From DATGLG01 sp035294245 (lineage in GTDB: Bacteria; Pseudomonadota; Alphaproteobacteria; JACZXZ01), in assembly GCA_035294245.1 (NCBI GenBank), contig DATGLG010000012.1, positions 62,001 through 126,000 of the forward strand: DNA of 64,000 bases, read 5' to 3'. Below are positions 35,138-43,907 of this stretch, piece after piece. Position numbers and translations under genes: made by a program. Numbering within the stretch: the stretch's first letter is position 1; each line of letters starts with the position of its first letter. Under the pieces are notes generated by a model, which had not been told where the DNA came from, ran no database searches, and saw only the letters and a program-made list of their open reading frames with translations.

Positions 35138-35833
35138 CTACTTGGCAGCGACGCTCGAGACCGCCTGTGCGCGTCCGGCGGCGGCCTGCGCGGCATCCGC
35201 CTCGCGCCGGGCCTTGTCGGCGCCCTTCTCGCCCTTGTCCTTGGCGCTCAGGCTCCGCACGTCGCCGTTGATCTCCCCGCCCTGCTCGATCTGGAGGCGG
35301 CCATAGCGGATGGTGCCGCTGACGCGGCCGGTGCCGCGAATCAGCAGGCTCTCCCGCACCGTGAGCGAACCCTCATAGCGGCCCGATACTTCCGCGCTCT
35401 CGATCTCGGCAGCACCCTTGAAGGTGCCGCTCTCGGCGATCTCGATGGTATGGCAGTTGTGGAGCTCCGCCTCAACCTCGCCCTCGACGACCAGCCGGTC
35501 GCAGGAGGAGATCTTGCCGTTCAGGGAAATGTCGCGGCCGACGATAAGCTTCTTCGTCTCGGTGGTCTTGGTCTCCGGGGGCATGGACGCTTGTCCTCCT
35601 TTACGCGCGGGATGGGAAAGCTCTGCAGCGCGCCGGGCAAAGTCCGGCACGGGCCGCCCGAGCGGCCTTACGGGCGCGGCAAGCGGGCGGCCCGGCGATT
35701 CCGCCGGGGCCGATGCCTCCTCGGGAGGCCGCGCCTGCGGCCGACTCGCCGGCGACGCGCTCTCGTTGAACAGCGTCCCGCCGGGGGCTACCGCCCCGCC
35801 GCCATCCTCGTCGCGTGCCTTGCGCTTGAACAT
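35138..35833 (-). CDS. Bactofilin
   Basis: A 231-aa cytoskeletal protein. The bactofilin core (about residues 90-195) is a beta-helix of short repeats: LIVGRDISLNGKISSCDRLV, VEGEVEAELHNCHTIEIAE, SGTFKGAAEIESAEVSGRYE, RGTGRVSGTIRYGRLQIEQG. Bactofilins polymerise without nucleotide and place cell-wall or stalk machinery. The N-terminal 85 residues are Pro/Arg-rich and disordered, and the C-terminus is a charged Ala/Lys tail. The ATG at 35833 has GGAGG seven bases upstream. No peptidase or murein enzyme is adjacent. Confidence 0.93.
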   Translation of the reverse strand: MFKRKARDEDGGGAVAPGGTLFNESASPASRPQARPPEEASAPAESPGRPLAAPVRPLGRPVPDFARRAAELSHPARKGGQASMPPETKTTETKKLIVGRDISLNGKISSCDRLVVEGEVEAELHNCHTIEIAESGTFKGAAEIESAEVSGRYEGSLTVRESLLIRGTGRVSGTIRYGRLQIEQGGEINGDVRSLSAKDKGEKGADKARREADAAQAAAGRAQAVSSVAAK

Positions 35834-36280
35834 CAATGATCCTCCTCTCCTTTGCTCCTGTTGGGAAGGAACCCGATCCCCGCCGGCCTATCCATCGATA
35901 GGACCTAGAGATTTTCCGCCTCTGACGAGCGAAGGTACCGGCACAAGCGGGGCGCGAGCCGAGACGAGATGAGGACAAGATTGTGGTTATTTTGAGACCT
36001 CGCCGATTCCGCTGCGGCTTGGCACGAACCATGCGTCTCGCGCGGGGCTGTATCGCGCAACCTCCATCGCGCTTGACATTGCACCCGCGAAAGCGCATCT
36101 ACGCGCCGTTCGATCTCTCGCGAATGCGCGACGTGCGTCGCGGCGACGGTGCCGCAGACGCCCCTTCCCGAGACAAATCCAATTCCATCACGGCCTCCCC
36201 GTCGCGCGGGACGGCTCCTGCCGATCCGCGACGCGGGAGAGCCGCGCCTTCGCGACGGCCAACCTGAAAGACCCTCAATC
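35834..36280. other. Divergent intergenic region, bactofilin / DEAD-box helicase
   Basis: About 450 bp with no gene I can support. A TTGACA at 36073-36078 on the + strand could be a -35 element for the helicase, implying a 5' leader of about 170 nt, but the matching -10 is poor. Long leaders are usual for cold-shock RNA helicase genes. Confidence 0.35.
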
Positions 36281-37705
36281 GTGACTATCTCGTTCAGCGA
36301 CCTTCGCCTCGGCGAGCCCCTTCTGCGCGCCTTGAGCGCCGAGAACTATGCCACGCCGACGCCGATCCAGGCCCAGGCCATTCCCCATCTTCTCGCCGGC
36401 CGCGATCTTCTCGGTATCGCCCAGACGGGCACCGGCAAGACGGCGGCCTTCGCGCTCCCCATTCTGCAGCGCCTCGCCGAGACGCGCACGCCGTCAGCAC
36501 CCAAGGCGGCGCGCGCGCTCATCCTCACGCCCACCCGCGAGCTCGCCATCCAGATCGGCGAGAGCCTGCGCAGCTACGGCCGCCATCTCGGCCTGCGCCA
36601 GGCCGTCGTCTTCGGCGGCGTCGGCGCGCGGTCGCAGCAGGCGGCGCTTGCGCGCGGCGTCGATATCCTGGTGGCGACGCCCGGCCGCCTCCTCGACCAT
36701 ATGAGCCAGGGCAATCTGCGCCTCGATCGCCTCGCCGTCTTCGTGCTGGACGAGGCCGACCGGATGCTCGACATGGGCTTCTTCCGCGACGTGAAGCGGA
36801 TCGTCGCCGCCCTGCCGCCGCAGCGGCAGACCCTGCTCTTCTCCGCCACCATGCCGCGGGACATCGCGGAGCTCGCGCGCGGCATCATGCGCGATCCGGT
36901 CAGGGTCGAGGTGACCCCCGCCGCCACCACGGCGGAGCGCATCGAGCAGCGCGTCCTCTTCGTCCCGACGGCAAGCAAGCGCGCCGCCCTCGCCGGCATC
37001 CTGCGCGCTCCCGAGATCGGCCGCGCCCTCGTCTTCACCCGCACCAAGCACGGCGCCAACCGCGTCGCCGAGCAGCTCGCCCGCGGCGGTATTCCCGCCG
37101 AGGCCATCCACGGCAACAAGTCCCAGTCGGCCCGCCAGCGCGCGCTCGAGAGCTTCCGCGCCGGCGGCGTCCGCGTCCTAGTCGCGACCGACATCGCGGC
37201 GCGCGGCATCGACGTCGACGGCATCACCCATGTCGTCAACTTCGACATGCCTGACACGCCGGAGAGCTATGTCCATCGCATCGGCCGCACCGCGCGCGCG
37301 GGGGCGGCGGGCGTCGCCCTCTCCTTCTGCGACGCCGGCGAGCGCGGCCTGCTGCGCGACATCGAGCGTGCGACGCGCCGGCCCCTCGCGGTCGTCGCCG
37401 ATCATCCCTACGCGGCGCAAGGCGCCGAGACGCAGGACGTGGCGGCGCGCGGGGCTGCGCACCATCGCGGCCCCGGCGGCCGGCCGCACGCACGCCATCA
37501 TGATGGGCATCATCACCATCATGGCCATGGCAAGGGCCGCGCCCCCGGCCACGCCCGCAGCCACGCCAAGACCCGCAACGCCCATCGCGATCACGGCGAG
37601 GCGCAGGGCGAGCGTCCGCGGCACGGCCATTCCCAGTCGCACGGGCGGACGCCGCGGCCAGCCTCGGCACGGCGGCCTGACGACCGGGCGCGCGGGCATA
37701 GCTAA
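36281..37705 (+). CDS. DEAD-box ATP-dependent RNA helicase with His-rich tail
   Basis: A 474-aa RhlE-like RNA helicase. Motifs in order: Q-motif (ATPTPIQAQAIP), I (AQTGTGKT), Ia (PTRELAIQ), Ib (TPGRL), II (DEAD), III (SAT), IV (LVFTRTKHG), V (ATDIAARGID) and VI (HRIGRTARAG). It remodels RNA during ribosome assembly or in the cold. The last 95 residues are unusual: rich in His, Arg and Gly, with a run HHDGHHHHHGHGKG that could bind metal or RNA. GTG at 36281 is chosen because residues upstream fit no helicase. Confidence 0.92.
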   Translation: MTISFSDLRLGEPLLRALSAENYATPTPIQAQAIPHLLAGRDLLGIAQTGTGKTAAFALPILQRLAETRTPSAPKAARALILTPTRELAIQIGESLRSYGRHLGLRQAVVFGGVGARSQQAALARGVDILVATPGRLLDHMSQGNLRLDRLAVFVLDEADRMLDMGFFRDVKRIVAALPPQRQTLLFSATMPRDIAELARGIMRDPVRVEVTPAATTAERIEQRVLFVPTASKRAALAGILRAPEIGRALVFTRTKHGANRVAEQLARGGIPAEAIHGNKSQSARQRALESFRAGGVRVLVATDIAARGIDVDGITHVVNFDMPDTPESYVHRIGRTARAGAAGVALSFCDAGERGLLRDIERATRRPLAVVADHPYAAQGAETQDVAARGAAHHRGPGGRPHARHHDGHHHHHGHGKGRAPGHARSHAKTRNAHRDHGEAQGERPRHGHSQSHGRTPRPASARRPDDRARGHS

Positions 37706-37774
37706 GCGCCCGCCGCGCCGTGCCGGACGACCGCGCAAGTTCGTGCGGGCGCGGTCGGCGTTGCTATAAAGGTC

Positions 37775-37803
37775 CGTCATTCCCGCGCAAGCGGGAACCC
37801 AGT
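37775..37803. repeat. Palindromic repeat unit (CGTCATTCCCGCGCAAGCGGG)
   Basis: A single hairpin unit CGTCATTCCCGCGCAAGCGG-GAACCC, same family as the repeat between secD and secF. Part of the 530-bp gene-free stretch after the helicase gene. Confidence 0.7.
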
Positions 37804-37824
37804 CGCTTCTGGACCTCCGCTTCC

Positions 37825-38001
37825 GCGCTAGGGCATGCACACAAGTCTGGATGGGCGCCGCTTCCAAAGGAATAGCCGTCATTCCGGCCGGAGCGCGGCG
37901 GAGAGCCGGAATCCAGGTTTTCCGCGGAAATACTGGATTCCCGCTTTCGCGGGAATGACGAGGGGGAGAGTGCAGACTGAGATGTGTGCATGCCGTAGCG
38001 C
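37825..38001. repeat. Nested palindrome: outer inverted repeat around a REP dimer
   Basis: The outer arms are GCGCTAGGGCATGCACACA (37825-37843, then AGTCTG) and, inverted, CAGACTGAGATGTGTGCATG-CCGTAGCGC (37973-38001). Inside, 37877-37960 holds two facing units: CGTCATTCCGGCCGG... to GGAATCCAG and CTGGATTCCCGC... to GGGAATGACG. No gene is present in 37706-38235. Confidence 0.65.
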
Positions 38002-38125
38002 GCAGGCGGGGGCGACGGCTGAGATGCTCCCGCCTGGGCGCATCATAGGAATGGCCTCTGTCTGCGACCGCGAGCGGGCAAGCCGCTATGCGCCCGGCGA
38101 ATGCCGCCCGGCTGACGCCTCCACC

Positions 38126-38140
38126 TTAACCCCCCCTTAA
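38126..38140 (+). promoter_or_regulatory. CtrA box, perfect consensus, upstream of sugar operon
   Basis: TTAACCCCCCCTTAA is an exact TTAA-N7-TTAA match, about 95 bp before rfbF. TTAA is rare in this GC-rich DNA. CtrA is the alphaproteobacterial cell-cycle regulator that also controls flagellar genes. Confidence 0.65.
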
Positions 38141-38235
38141 CTTCGTTTTTCCAGAATGTCCTCAGCCTGCGCGAGCGGCGGGAGGCAAGGCGCGCCCGCC
38201 GTTCCCCTCAAGCCCTCGCGGGGAGGAGTCCTGCC

Positions 38236-39048
38236 GTGAATTCCGTCAAAGACCTGGACGTGGTGCTCCTGTGCGGCGGCCTCGGCACGCGGCTCCGCGA
38301 GGAGACCGAGTTCAAGCCCAAGCCGATGGTCGAGATCGGCGGCCGGCCCATCCTCTGGCACATCATGAAGCATTACGGCCATTTCGGCAGCCGGCGCTTC
38401 ATCCTCTGCCTCGGCTATCGCGGCGACGTCATTCGCGACTATTTCGTTAACTTCCACTTAAGGAACCGCGACCTCGAGCTCGACCTCGCCGCCGGCACCG
38501 CCTCGGCCCTCAGCAACGGCGCCATCGACGACTGGCAGGTGGTGCTCGCCGAGACGGGCGCCGAGAGCCTGACCGGCGCGCGCGTGCGCCGCGTCCTCAA
38601 ATATCTGCGCGGTCCGCGCTTCTTCGCGACCTATGGCGACGGCGTCTCCAATGTCGATCTCGACAAGCTCCTCGCCTTCCACAAGAGCGCGGGGCGCCTC
38701 GCCACCGTGACGGCGGTGCACCCCTCCTCGCGCTTCGGCGAGCTCGCCATCGCCGACGGCCTCGTCAAGAACTTCCGCGAGAAGCCGCAGGTCGCCGAGG
38801 GCTGGATCAATGGCGGCTTCTTCGTCTTCGAGAAGGCCGCCTTCGACCGAGTGCGTCCGAGCGACAACGTGCCTCTCGAGACGGCGGTGCTCGAGACTCT
38901 CGCTGCGGAAGGGCAGCTCGCCGTCTACCAGCATCACGGCTTTTGGCAGTGCATGGACACCGTGCGCGAGATGCAGCTTCTCAACGACATGTGGCAGCAG
39001 GGACGGGCGCCCTGGCATTTCTGGGCGCCGCAGCGGATGTCGGCGTGA
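38236..39048 (+). CDS. rfbF: Glucose-1-phosphate cytidylyltransferase
   Basis: A 270-aa nucleotidyltransferase making CDP-glucose from glucose-1-phosphate and CTP. The activation loop is VVLLCGGLGTRLREETEF with the KPKPMVEIGGRPILWHIM motif. The metal Asp is in ATYGDGVSNVD, and NGGFFVFEK and WQCMDTVREM complete the RfbF pattern. It is first in a nine-gene operon, with a GTG start behind GGGGAGGAG. A second exact TTAA-N7-TTAA sequence lies inside it (38447-38461), using a rare TTA codon. Confidence 0.93.
   Translation: MNSVKDLDVVLLCGGLGTRLREETEFKPKPMVEIGGRPILWHIMKHYGHFGSRRFILCLGYRGDVIRDYFVNFHLRNRDLELDLAAGTASALSNGAIDDWQVVLAETGAESLTGARVRRVLKYLRGPRFFATYGDGVSNVDLDKLLAFHKSAGRLATVTAVHPSSRFGELAIADGLVKNFREKPQVAEGWINGGFFVFEKAAFDRVRPSDNVPLETAVLETLAAEGQLAVYQHHGFWQCMDTVREMQLLNDMWQQGRAPWHFWAPQRMSA
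38447..38461 (+). promoter_or_regulatory. Second CtrA-type box, inside rfbF
   Basis: TTAACTTCCACTTAA is an exact TTAA-N7-TTAA match within the coding sequence; the second half uses a TTA leucine codon, scarce in this genome. It may be a regulatory site or chance. Confidence 0.4.
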
Positions 39049-40106
39049 GCGGATTCTGGCACAAGCGGCGGGTCTTCCTGACCGGCCATACCGGCTTCAT
39101 CGGCGGCTGGCTCGCGCTTGCGCTTGCCCATCGCGGCGCGCGGGTGACCGGCTTCGCGCTCCCGCCGCCGACCGATCCCGCCTTCTATCGCGCGACCGCC
39201 CTCGACCGCATGGTCGAGGGGATCGAGGGCGATATCCGCGACGCGGCGCATCTCGCCCGCGCGCTTGCCGCGGCGAAGCCCGAGATCGTCCTCCATCTCG
39301 CGGCGCAGCCCCTGGTGCGCCCCGCCTATGCCGATCCCCTCGGCACCTTCTCGACCAATGTGATGGGGACCGCCAATCTGATGCAGGCGATGCGCGGCCT
39401 CGACTCCTTGCGCGCCGCCGTCATCGTGACGACGGACAAGGTCTACGACAATCGCGAATGGCTGTGGGGATACCGCGAGAACGACGCGCTCGGCGGGCGC
39501 GAGCCCTATGGCGCCTCCAAGGCCTGCGCCGAGATGGTCGTCGACGCCTTCCGCGACTCCTATTTCGCCCCGCGCGAGCACACCGTGGGGATCGCCACCC
39601 TGCGCGCCGGCAACGTCATCGGCGGCGGCGACTTCGCGACGGATCGCCTGGTCCCCGACGCCGTGCGCGCCTTCGCCCAACAGGCGCCGCTCAGGCTGCG
39701 CAATCCCAAGGCCGTGCGGCCCTGGCAGCATGTGATGGAGCCGGTCGCCGGCCTGCTCACGCTCGCGGAGAGGCTCGCCGAATCGCCGCGCGCCTATGCC
39801 GGCCCCTGGAACCTCGGCCCCGCCGAAGGCGAGGCGAAGCCCGTCGCCTGGGTCGCCGACCGGCTCGCCGAGCTGTGGGGCGAGGGTGCCACCTGGACGC
39901 ATGCTTTGGGCGACGAGCCCTATGAGGCGCGGCTCCTCGCCCTCAACAGCGCCAAGGCCGCGGCGGCCCTCGGCTGGTCGACCCGCTGGCCCCTCGACGA
40001 GGCGCTCGCCCACACCGTCGCCTGGTACAAGGCCCACCGCGCCGGCCGCAACGACATGCGCGGCTTCTCTCTCGAGCAGATCGATGCCCATGCCGCACGC
40101 CACTAG
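39045..40106 (+). CDS. rfbG: CDP-glucose 4,6-dehydratase
   Basis: A 353-aa short-chain dehydrogenase/reductase. It converts CDP-glucose to CDP-4-keto-6-deoxyglucose with bound NAD. The dinucleotide motif is VFLTGHTGFIGGWLALAL near the start; the catalytic Thr-Thr-Asp is in VIVTTDKVYDN and the YGASK motif follows. RPWQHVMEPVAG is typical of RfbG. The GTG start overlaps the rfbF stop (GTGA), giving tight coupling. No RfbH-type 3-dehydrase follows, so the product probably keeps its 3-OH. Confidence 0.93.
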   Translation: MSGFWHKRRVFLTGHTGFIGGWLALALAHRGARVTGFALPPPTDPAFYRATALDRMVEGIEGDIRDAAHLARALAAAKPEIVLHLAAQPLVRPAYADPLGTFSTNVMGTANLMQAMRGLDSLRAAVIVTTDKVYDNREWLWGYRENDALGGREPYGASKACAEMVVDAFRDSYFAPREHTVGIATLRAGNVIGGGDFATDRLVPDAVRAFAQQAPLRLRNPKAVRPWQHVMEPVAGLLTLAERLAESPRAYAGPWNLGPAEGEAKPVAWVADRLAELWGEGATWTHALGDEPYEARLLALNSAKAAAALGWSTRWPLDEALAHTVAWYKAHRAGRNDMRGFSLEQIDAHAARH

Positions 40107-41373
40107 CCAAGCCCTCAGCCGCGAGCCTCGTCACGCGCCGCGCCACGACCGGCGCTGCCGCTTCTGCGGCGCCGCCCTCACCGAGAGCTTCTGCGATCTC
40201 GGCGCCGCCCCGCTCTCCAATCGCTATCTCAAGGCCGAGCAGCTCGGGCGCATGGAGCCAACCTATCCGCTCCACGCCTATCTCTGCGCCGCCTGCCACC
40301 TCGTGCAGCTCGAGGAATTCGAGAGCCCCGAGGCGATCTTCGGCGACTACGCCTATTTCTCCTCCTATTCCGAGAGCTGGCTCGACCACGCGCGGCGCTT
40401 CGCCGAAGGCGCAGCGAGGCGGCTTGGCCTCAACGCCGGGAGCCTCGTCGTCGAGATCGCCAGCAATGACGGCTATCTCCTGCAATATTTCCAGAGGCTC
40501 GGGATCCCGGTCCTCGGCATCGAGCCCGCCGCCAATGTGGCCAAGGTCGCCGAGGCGAAGGGGGTTCCCACTCTGGCGCGCTTCTTCGGCACGGCCTTGG
40601 CGGAGGAGCTCGCGGCACAGGGGCGCGCGGCCGATCTCGTCGTCGCCAACAACGTCCTCGCCCATGTGCCGAACCTCAACGACTTCGTCGCCGGGCTCGC
40701 CCGCGCCCTCAAGCCCGAGGGCGCTCTCAGCGTCGAGTTCCCCCATCTTCTGCGGCTCATCGAGCTCAACCAGTTCGACACCATCTATCACGAGCATTTC
40801 TCCTATTTCTCCTTCATGACCGTCGAGCAGGTCTTCGCCGCCCACGACCTGCGCATCTTCGATGTCGAGGAGCTGCCGACCCATGGCGGGTCCTTGCGCA
40901 TCTGGGCCTGCCGCCACGACGCCGGCCACGCCACCCATGCCGCCGTGCGCCGGGTCAAGACCCTCGAGCAGGCCGCCGGGCTCGATCGCGTCGAGACCTA
41001 TCGCGGCTTCGGCCGGCGGGTCCGGGAGGTGAAGCGCGCGCTCCTCACCTTCCTCGTCGAGGCGAAGGGGCGTGGGCATCAGGTCGTCGCCTATGGCGCC
41101 GCGGCCAAGGGCAATACCCTCCTCAACTACTGCGGCATCCGCACCGACTTCATCGACTATGTCGTGGATCGCAGCCCCCACAAGCAGGGGCTCTATCTTC
41201 CCGGCACGCGCATCCCGATCCTCGCCCCCGAGCACGTCGCGCAGACGCGCCCCGACTACCTCCTGATCCTGCCCTGGAACCTCAAGAGCGAGATCACCGC
41301 CCAGATGGCTCATATCCGCGACTGGGGCGGCCGCTTCGTCGTCCCCATCCCGCAGCTCGAGATTCTGCCATGA
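40084..41373 (+). CDS. Nucleotide-sugar C-methyltransferase (TylCIII-like)
   Basis: A 429-aa SAM-dependent enzyme with the three-part layout of sugar C-methyltransferases. An N-terminal zinc domain has CRFCG and CAAC cysteine pairs. The SAM domain follows from about residue 115 (SLVVEIASNDGYLLQYFQRL, VVANNVLAHVPNLNDFV). The C-terminal domain has VVAYGAAAKGNTLLNYCGI. HEHFSYFS and the AYGAAAKG region are family landmarks. It should add a methyl to C-3 of a 4-keto sugar, creating a branched sugar. Its start overlaps the end of rfbG, and its stop overlaps the next ATG. Confidence 0.9.
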   Translation: MPMPHATSQALSREPRHAPRHDRRCRFCGAALTESFCDLGAAPLSNRYLKAEQLGRMEPTYPLHAYLCAACHLVQLEEFESPEAIFGDYAYFSSYSESWLDHARRFAEGAARRLGLNAGSLVVEIASNDGYLLQYFQRLGIPVLGIEPAANVAKVAEAKGVPTLARFFGTALAEELAAQGRAADLVVANNVLAHVPNLNDFVAGLARALKPEGALSVEFPHLLRLIELNQFDTIYHEHFSYFSFMTVEQVFAAHDLRIFDVEELPTHGGSLRIWACRHDAGHATHAAVRRVKTLEQAAGLDRVETYRGFGRRVREVKRALLTFLVEAKGRGHQVVAYGAAAKGNTLLNYCGIRTDFIDYVVDRSPHKQGLYLPGTRIPILAPEHVAQTRPDYLLILPWNLKSEITAQMAHIRDWGGRFVVPIPQLEILP

Positions 41374-41975
41374 AGTTCATTGCAACGCCTCTCGACGGCG
41401 CCTTCGTGATCGAGCCCGAGCTTCGCGAGGACGAGCGAGGCTTTTTCGCGCGAAGCTGGTGCCGCGACGAGTTCGCCGCTCACGGCATCGAGACCGCGCT
41501 CGCCCAATGCAATATCTCGTTCAACCGCCGGCGCGGAACCTTGCGCGGGCTCCATTTCCAGCTCGAGCCGCACGGCGAGGCGAAGCTCGTGCGCTGCACC
41601 CAGGGCGGGGCCTTCGACGTCATCGTCGATCTGCGCCCGGGCTCGAACAGCTTCGGCCGCTGGTTCTCGGCCCATCTCACTGCCGGAAACCGGCGCATGG
41701 TCTACGCGCCCGCGGGCTTCGCCCACGGCTTCCAGGCCCTCGCCGACGAGACCGAGCTCTTCTACCAGATGTCCGCTCCCTATCATGCGGCGAGTGCCAG
41801 GGGCATCCGCTGGAACGATCCCGAGCTCGGCATCCCCTGGCCCCTGCGGGAGACCATCATCTCGCCGCGCGACCGCACCTTGCCGACGCTCGCCGAGCTC
41901 GAGCTTCTCGAGAAGGCCGGTGTCGGCGCCCGCTCCCGCGCGCCCATGGCTGCGGAGACGGCCCCATGTCCCTGA
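41370..41975 (+). CDS. dTDP-4-dehydrorhamnose 3,5-epimerase family protein
   Basis: A 201-aa cupin-fold epimerase (RfbC family). It shows the expected FARSWCRDEFAAHGI, then NRRRGTLRGLHFQ with the catalytic His, LVRCTQGGAFDVIVDLR with the Asp, and APAGFAHGFQAL. It would epimerise the 4-keto sugar at C-3 and/or C-5. In this operon the substrate is probably a CDP-linked sugar rather than dTDP. ATG overlaps the upstream stop (ATGA). Its own end overlaps the E1 alpha start by 10 bp. Confidence 0.9.
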   Translation: MKFIATPLDGAFVIEPELREDERGFFARSWCRDEFAAHGIETALAQCNISFNRRRGTLRGLHFQLEPHGEAKLVRCTQGGAFDVIVDLRPGSNSFGRWFSAHLTAGNRRMVYAPAGFAHGFQALADETELFYQMSAPYHAASARGIRWNDPELGIPWPLRETIISPRDRTLPTLAELELLEKAGVGARSRAPMAAETAPCP

Positions 41976-42889
41976 GCGCGGTCCGGCCCGTCGCGGCGGA
42001 ATCAGCCGCCGTCGCCGCGACGCGGGCCCAGCTCGAAGGGCTCTATCGCCGGATGGCGCTCATCCGCGCCGTCGAGGAGACGCTGCTCCGGCTCTTCGCC
42101 GAAGGCAAGCTGCGCGGCACCGTCCACACCTGCCTGGGCCAGGAGGCGATTGCCGTCGGCGTCGTCTCGGCGCTTGACCCGGCGCGCGACACGATCTGCT
42201 CGAATCATCGCGGCCACGGCCACTATCTCGCCTATTGCGGCGACGTCGAGGGCCTGATCGCCGAGATCATGGGCAAGCCCGCCGGCATCTGCGGCGGTAT
42301 CGGCGGCAGCCAGCATCTCCACCGCGGCAATTTCTACGCGAACGGCATTCTCGGCGGCATGTCGCCGGTCGCGACGGGGATCGCCTTGGCCGAGAGGCTC
42401 AAGGGGAGCGGCGCCGTGAGCGTCGTCTTCCACGGCGACGGCGCCCTCGGCGAGGGTGCGATCTATGAGAGCTTCAATATCGCCGCCCTCTGGAAGCTGC
42501 CGGTCTTGTGGGCGATCGAGCAGAACCGCTATGCCCAGAGCACGCCTTTCGAGCGCGAGCATGCGGGCGAGCTGGCGCGGCGCGCCGAGCCCTTCGGTAT
42601 CACGATCCTCGAAGTGGACGGCAACGACGTGCTCGCGGTCCACGACGCCGCGAGCCGCGCGGTCCATGCGATGCGCGCCGGCGCCGGCCCCCATCTCCTC
42701 TTCTGCCACACCTATCGCCTCGGCCCGCACAGCAAGGGCGACGATCTGCGCGATCCGGCGGAGATCGCCCGCCATCGCCGCAGCGAGCCCCTGGCCCGGC
42801 TGCGCGCCCGGCTCGACGGCGACTGGTGCGAGGCGGCCGAGCGGGAGATCGCGGCGGAGGTCGCCGCCGTCGCGGCGCGATTGGGCTGA
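41966..42889 (+). CDS. 2-oxoacid dehydrogenase E1 component, alpha subunit
   Basis: A 307-aa ThDP-dependent subunit of the pyruvate/acetoin/branched-chain dehydrogenase type. GTVHTCLGQEAIAVGV and SNHRGHGHYLAYCGDVEGL match the active-site and phosphate-loop regions. The cofactor motif is FHGDGALGEG (GDG at 157-159) to IEQNRYAQST (N187). It decarboxylates a 2-oxoacid and passes the acyl group to a lipoyl arm. Here it lies within a sugar operon, between an epimerase and its beta subunit. The oxoacid is unknown. Confidence 0.9.
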   Translation: MSLSAVRPVAAESAAVAATRAQLEGLYRRMALIRAVEETLLRLFAEGKLRGTVHTCLGQEAIAVGVVSALDPARDTICSNHRGHGHYLAYCGDVEGLIAEIMGKPAGICGGIGGSQHLHRGNFYANGILGGMSPVATGIALAERLKGSGAVSVVFHGDGALGEGAIYESFNIAALWKLPVLWAIEQNRYAQSTPFEREHAGELARRAEPFGITILEVDGNDVLAVHDAASRAVHAMRAGAGPHLLFCHTYRLGPHSKGDDLRDPAEIARHRRSEPLARLRARLDGDWCEAAEREIAAEVAAVAARLG

Positions 42890-42908
42890 GCGGAGCGGGG
42901 ATCGGCGA

Positions 42909-43907
42909 ATGACCAGCTATCTCGAAAGCCTGCAAGGCGCGCTCCGCGACGCGTTCGCGGCGGATGAGCGCGTCGTCCTCCTCGGCGAGGACGTGCTCGA
43001 TCCCTATGGCGGCGCCTTCAAGGTTACCAAGGGATTATCGACGGCCTTCCCCGACCGCGTCCTCACCACGCCGATCAGCGAAGGGGCGATTACCGGCGTC
43101 GCCGCCGGGCTCGCGCTGCGCGGCATGCGCCCCGTCGTCGAGATCATGTTCGGCGATTTCCTCACCCTCTGTGCCGATCAGATCGTCAACCACATCGCCA
43201 AGTTTCGCGGCATGTATAACGACCGGGTGCGCACGCCCCTCGTCATCCGCACGCCCATGGGCGGCGGGCGCGGCTACGGCGCGACGCACAGCCAGAGCCT
43301 CGAGAAGCTCTTCCTCGGCGTGCCCGGCATCAAGGTGGTGGCGCCGAGCCATGCCCATGATCCCGGCCGCCTGCTGCGCCATGCCGTCCTCGCCGACGAG
43401 GACCCGGTCCTCTTCATCGAGCACAAGCTGCTCTATCCCCTGCCGCTCGGCGGCGGCGAGCGCCTCTCCATCACGCTCGTCGAGGAGATTCCCGGCTATC
43501 CGACGGCCCTCGTCGCCAATTTCGCGCATGGTGAGCCGGACGTTACCGTGATCGCCTATGGCGGGGCCGCGCGTCACCTGCTCGCCGTCATGGCGGCGCT
43601 CCGGGACGAGGAGGTGAATGTGCTGGCCGCTCTTCCCGCCAGCCTCAAGCCGACGCCGCTCGCCACCCTCGCGGACGCCGCGGCGCGGAGCGGCCGCGTC
43701 GTCATCGCCGAGGAAGGCAGCGAGGGCTTCAATTGGGGCAGCGAGATCGCGGCCCTGCTCTATGAGCGCCTGTGGAACAGGCTCGCGCGGCCGATCGCCC
43801 GGCTCGCCTCCGCCGCTTCGGTGATTCCTTGCGCCAAGCAAGAGGAGGATCGACTGCTCCTCAATGGGGAGACGATCGAGGCGGCCATCCTGGAGGCCAT
43901 CGAATGA
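42909..43907 (+). CDS. 2-oxoacid dehydrogenase E1 component, beta subunit
   Basis: A 332-aa partner of the preceding alpha subunit. The N-terminal transketolase-like domain includes VVLLGEDVLDPYGGAFKVTK, TTPISEGAITGVAAGLAL and MGGGRGYGATHSQSLEKLF. The C-terminal domain includes GRVVIAEEGSEGFNWGSEIA. It starts 19 bp after the alpha gene, and its stop overlaps the next ATG (ATGA). Its closest kinds are pyruvate and acetoin dehydrogenase beta subunits. There is no E3 gene in the window. Confidence 0.9.
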   Translation: MTSYLESLQGALRDAFAADERVVLLGEDVLDPYGGAFKVTKGLSTAFPDRVLTTPISEGAITGVAAGLALRGMRPVVEIMFGDFLTLCADQIVNHIAKFRGMYNDRVRTPLVIRTPMGGGRGYGATHSQSLEKLFLGVPGIKVVAPSHAHDPGRLLRHAVLADEDPVLFIEHKLLYPLPLGGGERLSITLVEEIPGYPTALVANFAHGEPDVTVIAYGGAARHLLAVMAALRDEEVNVLAALPASLKPTPLATLADAAARSGRVVIAEEGSEGFNWGSEIAALLYERLWNRLARPIARLASAASVIPCAKQEEDRLLLNGETIEAAILEAIE

